The notes beneath the pieces are model-generated. The model was not told where the DNA came from and did no database searches. It worked only from the letters and a program-made list of their open reading frames with translations. From Ralstonia sp. NFACC01 (lineage in GTDB: Bacteria; Pseudomonadota; Gammaproteobacteria; Burkholderiales; Burkholderiaceae): 64,000 bases of DNA. Shown piece by piece: positions 26,804-39,490 of this stretch. How positions within the stretch are numbered: position 1 is the first letter of the stretch; every line of letters starts with the position of its first letter. A program made the translations under genes and the position numbers. The stretch is taken from the NCBI RefSeq assembly GCF_900115545.1, contig NZ_FOWV01000002.1, positions 558,001-622,000 on the forward strand, in the 5' to 3' direction.

Positions 26804-26958
26804 GGTGTTTCTCCTTGGGTGCGTTGGGTTGGAGGCGACGCATGATGTGCGCGCCTCTACTTGCACGTCGAATGAAGAGTGGGCGCAATCGACAGACCCG
26901 GCAACCAAAAATGTAACAACATGTAACGGAGTGACGCCTGAAGATACCTTTCAGCCAA

Positions 26959-27822
26959 TCAACGGCATTTGACCTCGTAATCGACAACGTGCGGCGGGTC
27001 GTCCTCCCCGGCGGTGGTGACGGTCAGCTTGCCGGCGGGGCCAGTGTAGCTGAAGTCGCAGTAGGCGAGGCCCGTGCCTGCACAGTTCTCGGTTTCTACA
27101 AGGCCACGCTTGACGAGGGCGCTCTGGCGGGGCTCTCCGTTGGGGCCGCCTCGTACAGGCTTCCAGCCCTTGGCGGCGAGTGCCTTGCGGGCCTTGTCGA
27201 TTGCCATGCCGTAGATGGTCGGTACTTTGGCGCGGCCGTGGCAGACGGCATCTTCCTCGGCAATTTTGCTCAGGCGCACCGTGCCATCAGCGTCGACACG
27301 CAAGTCACCGACCGGCGACACAACCATGTCGCCGTCCCACACGCGCACGGCGCCGCCTTCGAGCGCGGTGAGGGTGCCGATGGCGGTGTCTTCTGCGGAT
27401 TTACCGTAGGCCAGCGCGACGAGCTTGTCGTTGTCGAACACGGCCACGTTGCCTTGCGTGATGCTGCAGGTCGCGCTGGTACCAGCCTCCAGACGGCCCG
27501 CAAAACTGATGGCGCGATACGTGCCGGAAGATGCCGAGCCAAGCGGCACATCGGCCATGACCGCCCAGCCTTGTGCCGCCACTTGCTTAGCGGCGGCCGA
27601 CGCCGGCTTCATGACGGCCTGTGGGCAGTCAGCTCGGTCGCTCGTGCTGCCATTGGCCTTGGGCAGCACGTTCAGCGCCTTGATGCGGATGTCCTTCACA
27701 TCGGAGGCCACGCGCAGGGCGTTCGTTTGCGCCAACGCTGGCAACGTAAGTGCGAGGCTTAGCACCAAGACGGCACCATGCACGGTGCTCGGCAAAGGTT
27801 TCACAGAGGTGGAATTTGGCAT
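26959..27822 (-). CDS. Exported hypothetical protein
   Basis: A 287-residue protein with an N-terminal signal peptide (hydrophobic VHGAVLVLSLALTLPALAQ, cleavage near residue 31). The mature part contains five to six cysteines, paired in the C-terminal third (NCAGTGLAYCDF), and the segment MAIDKARKALAAKGWKPV, recalling PASTA-like or propeptide motifs. No family is recognised with certainty. The ATG at 27822 is chosen because the signal peptide starts there; the frame runs on to 27876. It lies 155 bp downstream of the DGPF start, on the same strand, and ends before it. Confidence 0.7.
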   Translation of the reverse strand: MPNSTSVKPLPSTVHGAVLVLSLALTLPALAQTNALRVASDVKDIRIKALNVLPKANGSTSDRADCPQAVMKPASAAAKQVAAQGWAVMADVPLGSASSGTYRAISFAGRLEAGTSATCSITQGNVAVFDNDKLVALAYGKSAEDTAIGTLTALEGGAVRVWDGDMVVSPVGDLRVDADGTVRLSKIAEEDAVCHGRAKVPTIYGMAIDKARKALAAKGWKPVRGGPNGEPRQSALVKRGLVETENCAGTGLAYCDFSYTGPAGKLTVTTAGEDDPPHVVDYEVKCR

Positions 27823-27998
27823 GGAGTGGCGTTGCACGGGAGAGAGCAAGTCGGCCCGACATGATCCACTGCGCATGTGAATGGAGGATTAACACCGGGA
27901 TCAGAGGCGAACAAACGACGCATGCCGAAGTTGTTGCTTCAACACGGCTGAGATCAAGAGACCGCCCCGAGCGGAAGCCGTCCCTCGCCCGAATCTGC

Positions 27999-28652
27999 TT
28001 AGACGGTGAAGTATTCGGGGCGCAGTCGCCGCGTAATTTCCAGCACTGGCAGCACGTGATCCAGGTGCTCACGCATGGCGCGCACGGCGCGTTTCGGATT
28101 GTTGGACGCGAGGGCGTCGATCACCGCGCGGTGCTCGGCCAGGACCTCGGTCATGCGGCCTTCCAGCGGGAGGGTCAGCAGCCGGTAGCGGTCGATCTGC
28201 GTTTTGACTTCCAGGATGATCTGCCAGACGCCGGGGTAGCCCGACAGCTCGGCCAGCGTGGCGTGAAAGGCTTCGTCGGTGCGGAAGAAGCCGCGCCGGT
28301 TGCTCTCGCGCACGCATTGCGCCTGCCGCTCCAGCACGACGTTCAGCTTCTGGATGCCTTCGGGCGTCATGCGCTCGGCTGCCTTCTCGATGATGGCGAC
28401 TTCCAGCGCGCCGCGCACGAGCATGGCTTCTTCCAGCGTGTTGAGCGGAATGCGCGACACGAACGTCCCGACGCGGGCCTGGACGTCGATCAGTCCTTCC
28501 TCTGCCAACCGCTGAACGGCCTCGTGAACGGGGGTGCGGCTGGTACCGAATTCTTCTGCGAGATCCTTCTCGACGATGCGCGTTCCGGGTAGCAGTTCCA
28601 TCTCGACAATCCGCTCACGCAGTTTCAGATACACGCGTCGGGCGGCGGTCAT
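27999..28652 (-). CDS. GntR family regulator (FadR subfamily, FCD domain)
   Basis: A 217-residue regulator. The winged helix (about residues 1-70) includes VEKDLAEEFGTSRTPVHEAVQRLAEEG in part, and the C-terminal FCD domain has metal and ligand residues (FHATLAELSG, EHRAVIDAL, MREHLDHV). FCD regulators bind sugar acids or carboxylates. It is the last gene after the polygalacturonase, TRAP and porin genes, so it probably represses them through the TGATATAT palindromes before the polygalacturonase. The ATG at 28652 has a GAGG site; earlier starts do not. Confidence 0.88.
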   Translation of the reverse strand: MTAARRVYLKLRERIVEMELLPGTRIVEKDLAEEFGTSRTPVHEAVQRLAEEGLIDVQARVGTFVSRIPLNTLEEAMLVRGALEVAIIEKAAERMTPEGIQKLNVVLERQAQCVRESNRRGFFRTDEAFHATLAELSGYPGVWQIILEVKTQIDRYRLLTLPLEGRMTEVLAEHRAVIDALASNNPKRAVRAMREHLDHVLPVLEITRRLRPEYFTV

Positions 28653-28881
28653 GGTGGCCTCGTCCTCAGCGGGCGAGGGGAAAGGGCGCGAAGTCATACA
28701 GCTCGCAACGAGTTCGGGGGGAAGTGGAAGGGATCGCAACGGCGCAGCCTGAGGTGTCGATGCGGTCAGAGACCAAGGGCAGCGCGGGCACCATGATAGC
28801 GGCAAACTCCGCGCACTTGAACTGAGGTGAACCCCGGGGCACAGCGCCTAAACGGCACGCCGTGTCCGGTGATCAACCCGG

Positions 28882-30090
28882 TCAGAACCGGTGAATCATG
28901 CCGACGGCCACGGTCAGCTGCGACCCGGTTGCCGACGGCGCACCGTTCTGGCCATCGCCGATGGACGCCGTGGCATCGATGATGCTGCCCGTGGGCGAGA
29001 TCGTCTTACCCTTTGCTTTCTGATACGCCTCCAGAACGTACAGGCCCGTGCGTTTCGAGAGGCTGTAGTACTGCGACAGGTTGAACTGGTGATACGTAGC
29101 CGCGTCCGCAATGCCGTTGGCCTTGGTGGCGCGCGTGTACGAATAGCCGGCTGCCAGGTCGAGCGTCGGGGTGGCCTTGTAGTGCAGCACGGCGCCGCCG
29201 GTATTGAAGATCGCCTCGCTGGCGAACTTGGAGTTCACGCCCGGGATGTACTGCACGTTGGAGTACGACACCGATACGTCCCATGCGGGCGAGAAGGTGT
29301 ACGAACCCAGCACGGCAAAGCGCTGTTGCGCCGCCGCCAGTTGATAGCCGGCGTTGATGGCCGATACGGCCGGTTCGCTGCCGCCGTTGGACAGCGACGA
29401 ATTCGCGCCCCAGGCACCGCCGCCCACTGCCGAGTTGTTCACGCGCATGAAGCCCGCCCCCACGCCGACCGGGCCATTGGCATAACGTGCGGCAAAGCTC
29501 CAGGTGGAACCGTTGCCCACGCTGCCCGGCGTTTCGCCCATGCCGTACGAGCCGCTGAAGGTCACGCCGCCCAGCGTGGGCGACATGTAGACCACGGAGT
29601 TGTTGACGCGGTAGTTGGTGTCGAGCGAGTCGATATCGCCCGGGTGTGCACCGTAGAAGCCGGTCAGCCAGTTGATCGGGCTGTATGGGGCCAGGATCGA
29701 GAAGTACGCCGTGTACTGACGGCCCAGCGTGACGGTGCCCAGGTCGCGGTTGGCCAGGCCCACGAAGGCCTGGCGATTGAACATCAACCCCGAGACCGAT
29801 TGCGAGCCCGTGTCGCCGTTAAAGCCTTCTTCGAGCACGAACTGCGCGCTGTTGCCGCCGCCCAGGTCTTCGTTGCCCTTGAAGCCAAAGCGGCTGCCCG
29901 ACCAGATGCCGCTGTTTTGCTTGACGACCGAATGGCCGTTCGACGTGGAGCCAACCGAGGTCTGGTTACTCTGATACCCGACCGACACGTCGATGTTGCC
30001 GTACAGCGTGACGCTGCTCTGTGCATACGCCGATCCGGCGATGCCCCCCGTGAGCGCGATCGCTGCCGCGATTGCTACTTGGCTCTTCAT
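28882..30090 (-). CDS. Gram-negative general porin (Burkholderiales type)
   Basis: Trimeric 16-stranded outer-membrane porin of 402 residues. The signal peptide ends AYAQSSVTLYGNIDVSVGYQ in part, a hallmark of beta-proteobacterial porins; SGSRFGFKGNEDLGGG and a terminal phenylalanine (MIHRF) are also diagnostic. GGAGTCATC precedes the ATG at 30090. It lies 58 bp after the TRAP large subunit gene in the same orientation, suggesting it admits pectin oligomers or galacturonate across the outer membrane; this role is inferred from context. Confidence 0.93.
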   Translation of the reverse strand: MKSQVAIAAAIALTGGIAGSAYAQSSVTLYGNIDVSVGYQSNQTSVGSTSNGHSVVKQNSGIWSGSRFGFKGNEDLGGGNSAQFVLEEGFNGDTGSQSVSGLMFNRQAFVGLANRDLGTVTLGRQYTAYFSILAPYSPINWLTGFYGAHPGDIDSLDTNYRVNNSVVYMSPTLGGVTFSGSYGMGETPGSVGNGSTWSFAARYANGPVGVGAGFMRVNNSAVGGGAWGANSSLSNGGSEPAVSAINAGYQLAAAQQRFAVLGSYTFSPAWDVSVSYSNVQYIPGVNSKFASEAIFNTGGAVLHYKATPTLDLAAGYSYTRATKANGIADAATYHQFNLSQYYSLSKRTGLYVLEAYQKAKGKTISPTGSIIDATASIGDGQNGAPSATGSQLTVAVGMIHRF

Positions 30091-30148
30091 GATGACTCCT
30101 TCCTTGATGTCGCAGCCGTGGCTGCATGTTGGTTATTCGCTTGGGGGC

Positions 30149-31501
30149 TCAATACACCGGGTGCCCGTTGATCACGCTCGGCAGCCAGGTCGAGAAGAAC
30201 GGCATGTAAGTCACCACGTTGATGGCAGTGAAGATGGCGAGGTAATAAGGCCAGGCGATCTTGGTGGTCTCGCCGATGGAGACCTCGCCGATGGCGCAGC
30301 CGACAAACTGCACCGAGCCGATGGGCGGATGCACCAGGCCCAGCGAGCAGTTGAGCAGCAGCATGATCCCGAACTGCACCGGGCCGACGCCGCAATGCAT
30401 GGCCATGGGCAGGAACAACGGCGTGGTGATCAGGATGTGCGCCGCCATGTCGACGAACGTGCCAAGGAACACCTGCAGGATGTTGATGTAGAGCAGCATC
30501 AGCCACGGTGCGGCGCTGGTCTGCGTGAGCATCTGCTCGATGGCGTCCGGAATCTCCAGGTAGGCCATCTGGAAGCGCAGCATGTTCGACACGGCAATCA
30601 GCAGCAGCACCACGCCGGTGGTCTTGGCGGCGTGGGCCAGCGCGCGGCGAAACTTGGTCCACGTCATGGAGCGATAGACGAGCACCGTCAGGCACAGCGA
30701 ATAGGCGACTGCGATGGCGGCGGCTTCGGTGGCGGTGGCAATGCCCATGGCCACGCACACCAGAATCAGTGCGATCACCATCAGGCCCGGTACTGCGCCC
30801 ACAAAGGCACGTGCGACGGCAAACCAGCCAGGGAAGGGCGGCAGCTCGGTTGAGCCATCGGCGCGGCGCGGGAAACCGTAGCGCTTGGCTTGCCAGTAGG
30901 CGGCGATCAGCACGAAGCCCATGACCCACAGCACCGGCAGCAGCCCCGAGAACAGCAGGTCGCCAATCGACACGCCGCTCACCTGTTGGCCGTTGAGCGA
31001 GCCCACGATGCCTTGCGCCGCAAAGGCGTAGATGATCATGTTGGTGGAAGTCGGCATGAGCGCGCCGGCCAGTGAGGCATGTGTGGTCACGTTCACGGCG
31101 TAGGCCGCGCTGTAGCCTTCGCGCTTCATCAGCGGAATCACCACACCGCCCATGGCTGACGTGTCGGCAGTGGGCGAGCCCGAGACACCGCCGAACAGCG
31201 TGCAGGCGACCACGTTGGCCATGCCCAGGCCACCGCGAAAGTGCCCCACCAGTGTTTGCGCGAAGCGCAGGATGCGGTCTGCAATGCCGCCGTGCAGCAT
31301 CAGCTCGCCTGACAGGATGAAGAACGGTACGGCCAGGAACGAGAACGCGTTCATGCCCGAGATCATCGACTGCATGGCGGTGGCCGCCGGCAGGCCTTCG
31401 TGCAGATACGTCAGCACGCATGACAGGCCGAGCGCGAACGAAACCGGTACGCCCAGCAGAAGAAACGCCAGAAAACTGACGGAGAGAATGGCGAGATCCA
31501 T
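30149..31501 (-). CDS. dctM: TRAP transporter large permease DctM
   Basis: Main sodium-coupled translocation subunit of a tripartite ATP-independent periplasmic transporter, 450 residues with about 11-12 predicted membrane helices. DctM motifs are clear: PVSFALGLS near residue 19, FSFLAVPFFILSGELM, and GGVSGSPTADTSAMGGV. It lies 6 bp after dctQ. Given the polygalacturonase upstream, the substrate is probably galacturonate or another uronate, which is inference. Confidence 0.95.
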   Translation of the reverse strand: MDLAILSVSFLAFLLLGVPVSFALGLSCVLTYLHEGLPAATAMQSMISGMNAFSFLAVPFFILSGELMLHGGIADRILRFAQTLVGHFRGGLGMANVVACTLFGGVSGSPTADTSAMGGVVIPLMKREGYSAAYAVNVTTHASLAGALMPTSTNMIIYAFAAQGIVGSLNGQQVSGVSIGDLLFSGLLPVLWVMGFVLIAAYWQAKRYGFPRRADGSTELPPFPGWFAVARAFVGAVPGLMVIALILVCVAMGIATATEAAAIAVAYSLCLTVLVYRSMTWTKFRRALAHAAKTTGVVLLLIAVSNMLRFQMAYLEIPDAIEQMLTQTSAAPWLMLLYINILQVFLGTFVDMAAHILITTPLFLPMAMHCGVGPVQFGIMLLLNCSLGLVHPPIGSVQFVGCAIGEVSIGETTKIAWPYYLAIFTAINVVTYMPFFSTWLPSVINGHPVY

Positions 31502-31507
31502 AGTGAC

Positions 31508-31996
31508 TTAACTTGCGTCTTGCGCGAACAGCCCGATCAGGCGTTCGAGAGCGAACAGGGCGATGGCGACACTGGCCACGATAGGAATCCAGTAGCGGAC
31601 GGCTTCAGGCAGGCCGAGGATGGGAATGCGGTCACCGAACGTGGTTTCGGCCATGTCGAAGCAGCCGATGAAGATCACCACGGCAAAGGCGATCAGGCAC
31701 AGCTTCTGCAGCACGTGTGCGGCGCGCTTGCCGCCCGTGGGCAGGCGTTCAACAAAGGAATCCAGGCCGATATGGCCGCCTTCGCGCACCTTCAGCGCAG
31801 CCCCGAACATGGCAATGGCCACCACCATGAGTAGCGCGATGGGTTCCACAAAATCCGGCGCGTTGTTGAAGACGTAGCGCATGATCACGCCGTAGAAGAC
31901 AAGCACGGTCAGCGTGGCCAGGCATGACGCCGCCACAAGCGTGAGCACGAGCGCAAACGCATCGTTGATGCGTTTGAGTAAAGACATCGATTGCAT
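31508..31996 (-). CDS. dctQ: TRAP transporter small permease DctQ
   Basis: Small membrane subunit of the TRAP transporter, 162 residues with four predicted helices. Typical signs are VLVFYGVIMRYVFNNAPDF and the LGLPEAVRYWIPIVASVAI segment. The start is uncertain between ATGs at 31996 and 31987. It lies between dctP and dctM. Confidence 0.92.
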   Translation of the reverse strand: MQSMSLLKRINDAFALVLTLVAASCLATLTVLVFYGVIMRYVFNNAPDFVEPIALLMVVAIAMFGAALKVREGGHIGLDSFVERLPTGGKRAAHVLQKLCLIAFAVVIFIGCFDMAETTFGDRIPILGLPEAVRYWIPIVASVAIALFALERLIGLFAQDAS

Positions 31997-32131
31997 GCTG
32001 AACCTGGAGGGGAACGCGGTATCGGAGGTGGGCAGGCGGGGCCGGTGTATCAACGGCGTACATCGGTAGCCTGCCCGGTGCACGGGCCTGCGGGAAAGGC
32101 GCCGGCCCAGCGCTTGAGCGGTGATGCAGGC

Positions 32132-35220
<3,089 letters not shown>

Positions 35221-35291
35221 TGGGTCTCCTCGTCTGTTTTTTGTCTGACGTGTCGACCCGGCAGGAGGCTGCCGAATCCGGGCACGTCTTT

Positions 35292-35323
35292 TGATATATC
35301 AGAATTTATTGATTGATATATTA
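35292..35323 (-). promoter_or_regulatory. Tandem GntR-type operators before pehC
   Basis: TGATATATCA (35292-35301) is a perfect palindrome and TGATATATTA (35314-35323) a near copy, their centres 22 bp apart, about two helical turns. They lie about 70-100 bp before the pehC start codon. FadR-type GntR regulators bind short palindromes like these, and such a gene ends the operon. Confidence 0.6.
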
Positions 35324-35895
35324 GAGATCAAGGGCGGGTTTTCCCGATCCCCTCCAGCGGGGGTACGCAGGCCGGCGGCAGCTATGTACCCGGCTCGGCG
35401 CGGTGTCGCATTGGGCTCGATGGCCCCCTGCAGGCATGCCTGGGGCGACCACGGATCGTCCATCTGTCACCCGCTGCGGGTGCAGCTGTGAGCCGGCGCC
35501 GCGCATGGCAGCGCGGTATTGGGCCTTCCCACACAGTATCAAACAGGTGCTCTGTTTCTGGATATCGAACTGCGATTCGATCCAACCGCGATTGAATATG
35601 CATGGCTTAAAGAAATGCCCCTGTCACACAGCATTCCTACCATGCGGATGCCAATCGATGTGACCGATTCATTTCATGAATCGCTGGCAATAAAAACAGC
35701 ATCGAACGCATTCGCTATTTGAGTGTTTTTGAGAATGTTCCGTCTCGGGATGCTCAGTGAGGTTGATCTGTGTCGATGAGAATTGCGGCTTTTCAAGCAT
35801 CACTTTCATTTCCCTTCGAGCGTTGGACCAACCCTGCGAGTTGCGACGGCAATCGCTTTGCCTTCTGGGTAGCCTAAAACGTAACGGAGAGAACC
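35324..35895. other. Gene-free AT-richer divergent region
   Basis: Divergent promoter region between pehC and the metallophosphoesterase gene. No supported gene; short open frames here lack ribosome sites and recognisable products. Base composition is visibly richer in A and T than the flanks, especially 35560-35880. Confidence 0.5.
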
Positions 35896-38199
35896 ATGTC
35901 AATGAAAAGTCGGGTGGGTCAACAGCAGTTGACGCTGGATGATTTGGCCGCTGTTCCTGAGTTGAAGCGCAGGCAATTGCTGCGCATGATGCTGGCTTCG
36001 ACGGCGGTCGGCCTGTCGGGTGTGCTGAGCGGGTGCGGTGGCGGGGATTCGTCGGATACCTCAGCGGGTTCCACGCCGCCGGGCGCGGGCGCGTCGCCAG
36101 GGGCAGGGGATCCGGGCGCCGGTACGATTACGCCAAAGCTGGTGTCGTCATTTACGCTGGCAGCCTTGCCGGATACGCAATTTTATCCGCGCTATGCATC
36201 CGCAAAAATGGGCGAGTTGTATCAAAAGAATTACCCGACCATCAATCCGCAATTCGATAATCCATTCAAGGCGCAGACGCAATGGATTGCCCAAAATGCA
36301 AAGGCGCTGAAACTGGCATTTACCACACACCTTGGCGATATTGTCGACCAGTCCTGGTATTACACCTCTGAAGGTTCGGCGCCGTGGAGCACGAGTACCG
36401 ATCTGCTCAGCAACAGCCAACTCAGCAACGGCACGGTGACTAAAGAGTGGGAATTGGCCAGCCAGGCAATGCAGGTGCTGGAAAAGGCCAACTGCAACTA
36501 TTCGATTTGCGCGGGCAACCACGATGTCGGCGCTATCGGCTCGTCGATGCAATGGGGGCCGGACTGGGGCGTTGGCGTCTCCGGCTTCGATAACACCGAC
36601 GGATACCAGGACGGCGGCAGCCACCGGCAAGGCTTGGTGGAGCCTTTCCTGAAGGTGTTCCCGACCGCGCGCGCCCAACAGCAGTCCACCTTCGGCGGGC
36701 GCCACGGGTCCGGCTTTCACGAGTACCACGTGTTCAAAGCGGAAGGGAATCAGTTCCTGGTGCTGTCGATGTCGTGGCGCGCTTCGGACTATGCGATTGC
36801 GTGGGCGAATTCGGTCATTGCAAAGAACCCAGGCATTCCGGTCATCCTGATTTGCCACCAGCTTGCGGGCATTGGCCCTGACGCTGTTACGGCGGCCGAT
36901 ACGGCGTATTCGAATTACCTGTGGGACAAGCTGATCAAGAACAACGACCAGATTTTCATGGCCGTGTCGGGTCACTATCACGGCTCATGCAAGATGACGA
37001 AGAAGAACGCCGCTGGCAACGACGTCATCTTCATGGTCGTCGATTATCAGATGGCGTATATGGGCGGCAATGGCCTGATGCGCTTGTACGAATTCGATCT
37101 GACGAACAACAAGATCATCGCCAGTTCATTCTCGCCATGGGTGCCGGTCAAGCCCGAAGCGAGCCTGAATCAGTTCGATACGGCATGGCTGACGGCGGAT
37201 AACCAGAACTTCTCGATCGACATCGATTTTGCCAAGCGCTTTGCTGGTTTCAATCCCACCTTCAAGGCGGCGGCAGGCTCCGTGTCGAGCAGCCTGACCG
37301 ACGTCGCCAAGGGTCTGATCCTCGCGAACTATCACAACCCGCCGCAGGATGCGGGCAAGCCGGCGTCCGGGCCGAACGACTACCCGGTGGTGCCAAACAC
37401 GCTGGCGCACTGGCGCTTCTACAACACGGCCGCTGCCGAAGGCGAGGCGCTGTCTCCGTATCAGCCGGGCTTCCAGATTAAGGACGCATCCGTGCCGGGC
37501 GATGCCACGGCGGGCGCGAACCCCATCTCGCTCAACACGTGGATGGGCGGCCAGCCAGGCGATCTGGTCTGGTCGAAAGATCATCATCCGCTGTCTTCCG
37601 CGCCGGGCAGCCTGCAGTTCAAGAACGCCAGCCAGACGAGGTCTTCGTATTTCACAACCGACTCCACTTCGCCGCTGAACGTACAAACGTTTGCCAACGG
37701 CTACACCATCGAGGCGTTCGTCAAAATCGATTCGGCCTGGACCGCGCAGAACAATGCCTGGATGGGCATTCTTTACCGGCTTGGCGCACGCAGCGCAGCC
37801 ACGGGCGTGTCGTGGCCAGGCGATGTCGACCAGGGCGACACGATGGCGATGTTTGCGTTTTCCAACCTGATGGAGTTCCAGTGGGAGGTCATCCCGACCG
37901 ACAACACCGAGAACCTGGCGTGCTGGTCGGGCGGTGTCTCGGCGGGGCAGTGGCTGCACGTTGCCATCGTCAATGACGGGAAGGGCAGCACGACGATGTA
38001 TGTGGAAGGCGCTCCCATCCTGCGCAACAACAGCGGGATGGACGGCATCCGCTACGTGGCGAGCACGCAGCAGATGGCGATCGGCTGTGCGCAGTACGGC
38101 GGCAGCATGGGCAATGGGTTCTTCGGCAGCCTTGGAGAGATGCGGATTGTCGGCGCCCCGCTGCAACCGAACCAGTGGCTGACGGCACGCGCTTCGTAA
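35896..38199 (+). CDS. Metallophosphoesterase lipoprotein with C-terminal lectin-like (LamG) domain
   Basis: A 767-residue exported protein. Residues 24-50 hold RRQ plus a hydrophobic stretch and a lipobox LSGC, then a G/S/P/A-rich linker. The calcineurin-like phosphoesterase domain (about 85-420) has the metal-binding set PDTQ, HLGD (145-148), GNHD (207-210), ICHQ and GHYHG (359-363). The last 250 residues resemble a concanavalin A/LamG-type jelly roll, with an FANGYTIEAFVKID strand and a FFGSLGEMRI strand near the end, so carbohydrate binding is likely. Substrate unknown; a surface phosphoesterase or nucleotide hydrolase is possible. GGAGAG precedes the ATG. Confidence 0.85.
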   Translation: MSMKSRVGQQQLTLDDLAAVPELKRRQLLRMMLASTAVGLSGVLSGCGGGDSSDTSAGSTPPGAGASPGAGDPGAGTITPKLVSSFTLAALPDTQFYPRYASAKMGELYQKNYPTINPQFDNPFKAQTQWIAQNAKALKLAFTTHLGDIVDQSWYYTSEGSAPWSTSTDLLSNSQLSNGTVTKEWELASQAMQVLEKANCNYSICAGNHDVGAIGSSMQWGPDWGVGVSGFDNTDGYQDGGSHRQGLVEPFLKVFPTARAQQQSTFGGRHGSGFHEYHVFKAEGNQFLVLSMSWRASDYAIAWANSVIAKNPGIPVILICHQLAGIGPDAVTAADTAYSNYLWDKLIKNNDQIFMAVSGHYHGSCKMTKKNAAGNDVIFMVVDYQMAYMGGNGLMRLYEFDLTNNKIIASSFSPWVPVKPEASLNQFDTAWLTADNQNFSIDIDFAKRFAGFNPTFKAAAGSVSSSLTDVAKGLILANYHNPPQDAGKPASGPNDYPVVPNTLAHWRFYNTAAAEGEALSPYQPGFQIKDASVPGDATAGANPISLNTWMGGQPGDLVWSKDHHPLSSAPGSLQFKNASQTRSSYFTTDSTSPLNVQTFANGYTIEAFVKIDSAWTAQNNAWMGILYRLGARSAATGVSWPGDVDQGDTMAMFAFSNLMEFQWEVIPTDNTENLACWSGGVSAGQWLHVAIVNDGKGSTTMYVEGAPILRNNSGMDGIRYVASTQQMAIGCAQYGGSMGNGFFGSLGEMRIVGAPLQPNQWLTARAS

Positions 38200-38216
38200 T
38201 AGCAGCCGTGAGGACG

Positions 38217-38252
38217 GCTCCCGCCGCAACGGTTCGGCGGGAGCGCAGTTTT
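38217..38252 (+). terminator. Rho-independent terminator after the metallophosphoesterase gene
   Basis: Perfect 10-bp stem GCTCCCGCCG / CGGCGGGAGC with an 8-base loop, then GCAGTTTT. It starts 18 bp after the stop codon. Confidence 0.85.
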
Positions 38253-38355
38253 GGTGTGCCGATGTGGTGGCCTAGCAACTTGGCGGCGTTTCTGGGAATA
38301 GCGACTCAATTCCGACTCATGGAGGTGCGGAGAGCGCGTTTTGCGCTTCATTTCA

Positions 38356-38384
38356 TTGACGATGTTGGCGGCACAGCGTTTCAT
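38356..38384 (+). promoter_or_regulatory. Promoter-like element before litR, shared with photolyase operon
   Basis: TTGACG and TTTCAT are separated by 17 bp. The second half sits in CAGCGTTTCATGTC, which recurs exactly at 47371-47386 with the same spacing. It lies 20 bp before the ATG of the MerR gene. The -10 half is far from TATAAT, so an activator or alternative sigma factor may be needed. Confidence 0.55.
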
Positions 38385-38404
38385 GTCAGCAAAGCAGCTC
38401 TTGT

Positions 38405-39391
38405 ATGGAGACGCACGTGCCACACGAAGACAACGCAGCCCCGATGTACCGAAGCGGAACGGCCGCCCGCATGGCGAAGATGCCTGTATCCACGCTCCGT
38501 GTTTGGGAGCAGCGCTATGGCGTGATTTCGCCCACCAAGTCGGAGTCCGGCCAGCGGTTGTATTCGAGCGAGGACGTCAAGCGCCTCGCGTTGCTGCGCT
38601 CGCTTGTCAACCAGGGGCATGCGATTGGCGCCATTGCGCATGCCGACAGCACAGAACTCCAGCAGTTGCTGGAAACCTCTCAGGCTTCCGAAACGCCGGC
38701 GCCAGTGCCATCCACCGAGGCAATTTCGCTTGCGGTCTGTGGTGCGTTGCTGGCGGAGCGCGTCCGGCGCAGAAAGACCACGCTTGCATCGCTGGGGATC
38801 GAGCCTGTCATCGCGCTGCCTGCACTCGACGGTGAGACCCCCCTTGAGCAGCTTCCGCACGCAGACGCACTGATCGTGGAGGCCGCATCCCTGCATCCGG
38901 AGACGGCGGAAGCCCTATTGGCGGCAACGCGCCGTTCCGGTGCCAGCGCCGTGGGCGTGATTTACAGCTTTGGCACGGTTCGCGCCACCGACATGCTGCG
39001 CGCGGCCGGCGTGCGGCTGTATCGGGAGCCCAACGCGCAAGGTGAACTCGACCAGGTCCTGCAAGAACTCGCCCAGCTCGTGCGCGTCGACGCGGTCTAC
39101 GGAAAGCTCGAACCGTTGCGGCGCAATGCGCGTCGGTTTTCGGATCGCCAGCTGGAAATCTTCGCCAACGCATCGCAGACGATTGCCTGCGAGTGCCCAC
39201 GGCATCTTGTCGGGCTGATCCGCCAGCTCGACGCGTTCGAGCGTTTCAGCGACGGCTGCGCGGTGCGGTCGGCGCTCGATGAACAACTGCACCGCCATCT
39301 TGGGGACGTCGCCAACCGCGCGCGGTTGATGCTCGAAGACGCGATGGAATTCGCCATTCGGGCCGAGACGCTGAATCCACCTGCGAGTTAG
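38405..39391 (+). CDS. LitR/CarH-like MerR family regulator
   Basis: A 328-residue regulator. The N-terminal MerR domain (about 14-80) reads YRSGTAARMAKMPVSTLRVWEQRYG, then SGQRLYSSEDVKRLALLR and the LVNQGHAIGAIA linker typical of the LitR/CarH group. The C-terminal ~200 residues correspond to the sensory region, but the cobalamin-binding ExxxHxxG signature of CarH is not evident. LitR relatives control photolyase and lipid genes in response to light, and this one heads just such a cluster. How light would be sensed here is open; a partner photoreceptor is not in the window. Confidence 0.85.
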   Translation: METHVPHEDNAAPMYRSGTAARMAKMPVSTLRVWEQRYGVISPTKSESGQRLYSSEDVKRLALLRSLVNQGHAIGAIAHADSTELQQLLETSQASETPAPVPSTEAISLAVCGALLAERVRRRKTTLASLGIEPVIALPALDGETPLEQLPHADALIVEAASLHPETAEALLAATRRSGASAVGVIYSFGTVRATDMLRAAGVRLYREPNAQGELDQVLQELAQLVRVDAVYGKLEPLRRNARRFSDRQLEIFANASQTIACECPRHLVGLIRQLDAFERFSDGCAVRSALDEQLHRHLGDVANRARLMLEDAMEFAIRAETLNPPAS

Positions 39392-39490
39392 CTGCGTATA
39401 GGTAGCGAACGCGCCCATCCATCTCGCTGTCAGCTCGCCTAAGGCGGCATGGGCGGTGGGAGCACCGCCGACTTTTCGGAGGCAACTTCA

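Noticed and set aside
28891-30171. Plus-strand open frame of 426 codons
   Set aside because: Antisense shadow of the porin gene, whose signal peptide and C-terminal Phe are clear.
35519-35722. Short plus-strand frame of 67 codons in the pehC-phosphoesterase gap
   Set aside because: No ribosome site or recognisable motif; region looks regulatory.
37126-38229. Minus-strand open frame of 367 codons
   Set aside because: Antisense to the metallophosphoesterase lipoprotein; arginine/histidine-rich shadow composition.
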